Of a DNA stretch of 64,000 nucleotides, positions 61,218 to 64,000 are shown piece after piece. Each line of letters begins with the position of its first letter. Within the stretch, counting starts at the first letter, position 1. Both the position numbers and the translations under genes were made by a program. Where the stretch lies: the NCBI GenBank assembly GCA_026168455.1, contig CM047426.1, forward strand, positions 78,085,986-78,149,985, written 5' to 3'. Source of the DNA: Theocolax elegans. Lineage: Eukaryota > Arthropoda > Insecta > Hymenoptera > Cerocephalidae. A model generated the notes under the pieces. The model ran no database searches. It was not told the origin of the DNA and worked only from the letters and a program-made list of their open reading frames with translations.

Positions 61218-63249
61218 TATTATTGCGTTGTTCTATTATAATATTTATTGTCAACGTCGCATCTGCCGACACGTTTTATAGATGCTAATCTCCAAAAAAA
61301 AGGAACAACATAGACATATTTAAATCCATTGCGTTTGTGCTGAGATCAATATTCGTTATACGTAGACACGTAAAGGTTGTGAATTCATTCCGATTGGAAA
61401 AATATAAATTGAAATTTGTTGGTGCACGTATTGAGAAAGTTTACAAAATTTCAACGGTATATTAAAAAGACATTACGATCAATTTGAAAATTTTCGTTTG
61501 TATTATATTACACAACATAGTAAAACTATCGTGGATGTTGAAATAACATAATGAATGATATTTTTAATTAAGTTTATAAATAGTAATTTTTAAATAAACT
61601 AGGGGAAAAATTATCAATAAAAGAGACCGTGACCGTACAGCTAACGTAGGATGTAGTGTCACATTCTAGACATTTATAGTTACATCGACAAATTTAATAG
61701 AACATTTTCTTTTATAAATTTATTTTTGTTTAAATATAAAATATAAAAATAAGCTAAAGTATTTCCATTTTTTATATTATACTATTAATCAACACAGTTT
61801 ATGTGGATTTTTGTAAGTTCCTCTCACTAATGCATCTTAAAAAATCAAATAAGCGAATACTTATTGAAAAGAAGTTATCGCAGCACAAACGTACAATATA
61901 AGGTCGCATTTTTCTATGTCCGCATACTCTAGTTCCTACGCAATGTTTGTACTCTTGTACCCTTTATACTATTTGTACCTTACGAATCGCAATACACAGT
62001 CGTCCGGAATAATCGTCGAGTTAAAAAAGAAAAACACGAAATAAGAGTAAAAACGATATAAAAAGTAAACAAATAGTCTAGTCTAATTTTTAATATTTCT
62101 TTTTCCCTTCCAAATATTTATGGTGAAATCATAAAATATTGTGTTAAGTATACATTTATGCATTACTATTATAATATATTTATTATTTGCAAACAAAAAC
62201 CAGTTTAAGTACATTTCATTTATTATACGATGGATTAATTTTACATAAAAGCATTATCATTAATGGTTTCCTAAATAGTACTAAATAATCAGTTTGAATA
62301 ATTCTGAATTTGTCAATTTAAATTTTAATATAATTATTACAATCAAATTCAGCATAGTTAAGTACTTTTTATAATAATTTTAATACGATTTAAACAAATT
62401 TTTTAATTTTTGCAATTTCAATATGTTTATTAAGTTTAGGTAATTATTATTTTGAAATATTACAATTAAATTATTTTAAGTAAGTATTTCATAATTGTTA
62501 TACAAAAAGTTTTATACCTATATAGATTTCATCAGTCTAAAGTAATAAAATTGAATAATCAAAAATATCAATAAAAGCAAATATTTATAAATCGATACAT
62601 TTATAAAGATACATTGAAAATAGTAATGAAATTATTGTTTTTCAGGAAATGCTTTTCTAAATTATCTTTTCGCCTTTATACCCTCATACAAAAGTTATCG
62701 AGTTTCCAGTTAACAAACTTTCGAAAGCGCTTCTTGTTGAAGCATTGCACTGAATTTCGATAGTGCATGCCAGTCGATACGCTATACATATTGTACACCT
62801 AGATATATATAGAAGTGTAAAGTATTAGTTGTTTGCAAGTTATTACTTTACATCTAAAAATAACTTGAAAGGTAACTGAAACGTATTTAAATCATTTGCA
62901 GTGCGTAAACTCTGTATTACAGAACTTGCGTATACGCATTGCTTAAACGCTTGCGTAATTATTCATCATTTTTATTTTTCAATGCTGGTAATAACTACAT
63001 TTTCAATAAAGAATCTTGAATCGTAAAGATTAAGAACAAGTTTCGCGCAAATACAAGGTAAAACAAGATTTTGAATAATTTTTTAAGTACGAGAAAATTT
63101 GCTCTCTGAAAAGTTGAATTCTCAGGCTGCAACCGAGTTTATTAATACTTTAAATAAATCGATCGATTTTGTAAGGTAAAATAAAGTTTAACAAAATGCT
63201 GACTCGTTTAAACGAGTGTAATTAAAAAAATGTAGCGTTATCTTGGAGC

Positions 63250-63580
63250 AGCAAAGTACTATTGGTCGATGGGTATCCAGGCAATAATAGGAAAACGCAT
63301 AGAACCCATCAATCGTAACAAACGTTTCGCAGGTAACCCCACTGCGTTAGAAGAGATAACGCGAGACGCCCCTCGATCGGCCGGTGGACACTGCACTGTA
63401 GTATGTATAATACGCCGCGTCAGTGCCAGCACTGCCAGTCGATCGAAGAGTAGTCGACCGCCCCCGTGTGGGTCAACGGCCTCGGGTATAAACGAAGAGA
63501 CTGCGTGCCCCTGGCCTCGCGTAATCTTGTTCGGCGACCTCGCGGACGCCAAGGTCGACTATAACCAACTCCCCCCTTCC

Positions 63581-63610
<30 letters not shown>
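63250..63610. promoter_or_regulatory. CpG-rich island followed by a (CT)n tract
   Basis: The segment 63340-63550 is strongly CpG-rich relative to its neighbours and includes a TATAAA at 63488-63493. A (CT)n run occupies about 63577-63612. This resembles the 26.8-27.3 kb island and may be the promoter of a gene beyond the window edge. The 141-aa frame across it has no recognisable domain. Confidence 0.3.
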
Positions 63611-63612
<2 letters not shown>

Positions 63613-64000
63613 GAATTTTCTCATGTTATGTCACTGGATATTACTTATAACATTGCGCATGAATAAGTTCCATAAATTGTTGCGTCAAAGGTAAGCCGAG
63701 GAATAGTCAAAAACAATGCAAATTCGCACGATTGTCAATAGACGGTAATAGAGACACATTGCCTATTGCCATATTCACACGATTATTCAAAACGAAATCA
63801 GAGTTACGATTTATGGGAAAGATTAAAGATGAATTAGTTGGATTCTTCTTAAAGCGGCTGATGATGATGCACGATAACTTAACCATGCGAGTAGGCTATC
63901 GATAAATGTTGTATACACTGTGTAATTTGTTTAGACCCATTATATTCACTTCGCTCGACTTTCATTATGAAAGTAAGTATATATACGAATATATACATGC
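63613..64000. other. Right window end, nothing recognised
   Basis: AT-rich sequence with no coding or RNA feature that I can support. Confidence 0.5.

Larger units (their letters stand above)
57930..63240. other. Otopetrin 3' UTR and downstream non-coding DNA
   Basis: The first part is probably 3' UTR. Candidate AATAAA signals lie at 58740-58745 and 60468-60473, and I cannot choose between them. Trinucleotide and TA-type microsatellites follow. No gene is recognised. Confidence 0.5.

Noticed and set aside
63269..63694. 141-aa frame over the right-hand CpG island
   Set aside because: The opposite strand is equally open, the frame runs through the (CT)n tract as a Ser-Leu repeat, and no domain is visible.

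Overview
The window looks like insect nuclear DNA, most probably from a hymenopteran. It is very AT-rich with short CpG-rich islands, has multi-exon genes with GT-AG introns from about 0.2 to 10 kb, and carries animal gene families. The order assignment is inference; the protein families and gene models are read directly from the sequence.

Three genes are supported. (1) On the minus strand, 293-14951, a complete five-exon MOSC-domain gene of the mitochondrial amidoxime-reducing component (mARC) family; its first coding exon contributes only the start codon plus one base. (2) On the plus strand, about 19.9-22.6 kb, a complete VAMP7-type longin R-SNARE of 221 aa with a separate 5' UTR exon. (3) On the plus strand, 36058-57929, a complete nine-exon otopetrin proton-channel gene (about 751 aa) with all 12 membrane segments recognisable. 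mARC and VAMP7 are transcribed divergently from starts near 15.2 and 19.9 kb. A 13-kb gap without recognisable genes separates VAMP7 from otopetrin, and the last 6 kb hold otopetrin 3' sequence and low-complexity DNA. Splice phases agree across every exon junction except for one surplus base inside mARC exon 3 and one inside otopetrin exon 8; each is most likely a consensus error.

The largest mARC intron (2410-11752) is crowded with repeats: a 139-bp tandem array of about 21 copies in two interleaved subtypes (3960-6918), a decayed inverted-repeat DNA element abutting its right end (about 6939-7415), and an approximately 0.5-kb element with perfect 82-bp inverted arms (7569-8086). This last element encloses what reads as a complete type III hammerhead self-cleaving ribozyme on the plus strand (7811-7874), with an intact catalytic core, a GUC cleavage triplet and nine complementary bases between its two loops. 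It is the most interesting object in the window.

Otopetrin intron 2 (38532-48944) carries three foldback or MITE-like elements within 1.6 kb (43.74-45.33 kb). One is a relative of the decayed element in the mARC intron. A further unclassified repeat occurs at about 19.3-19.6 kb and 48.0-48.3 kb. The three genes do not form an obvious pathway: mARC is an outer-mitochondrial-membrane molybdenum enzyme, VAMP7 a late endosome/lysosome fusion SNARE, and otopetrin a proton channel.
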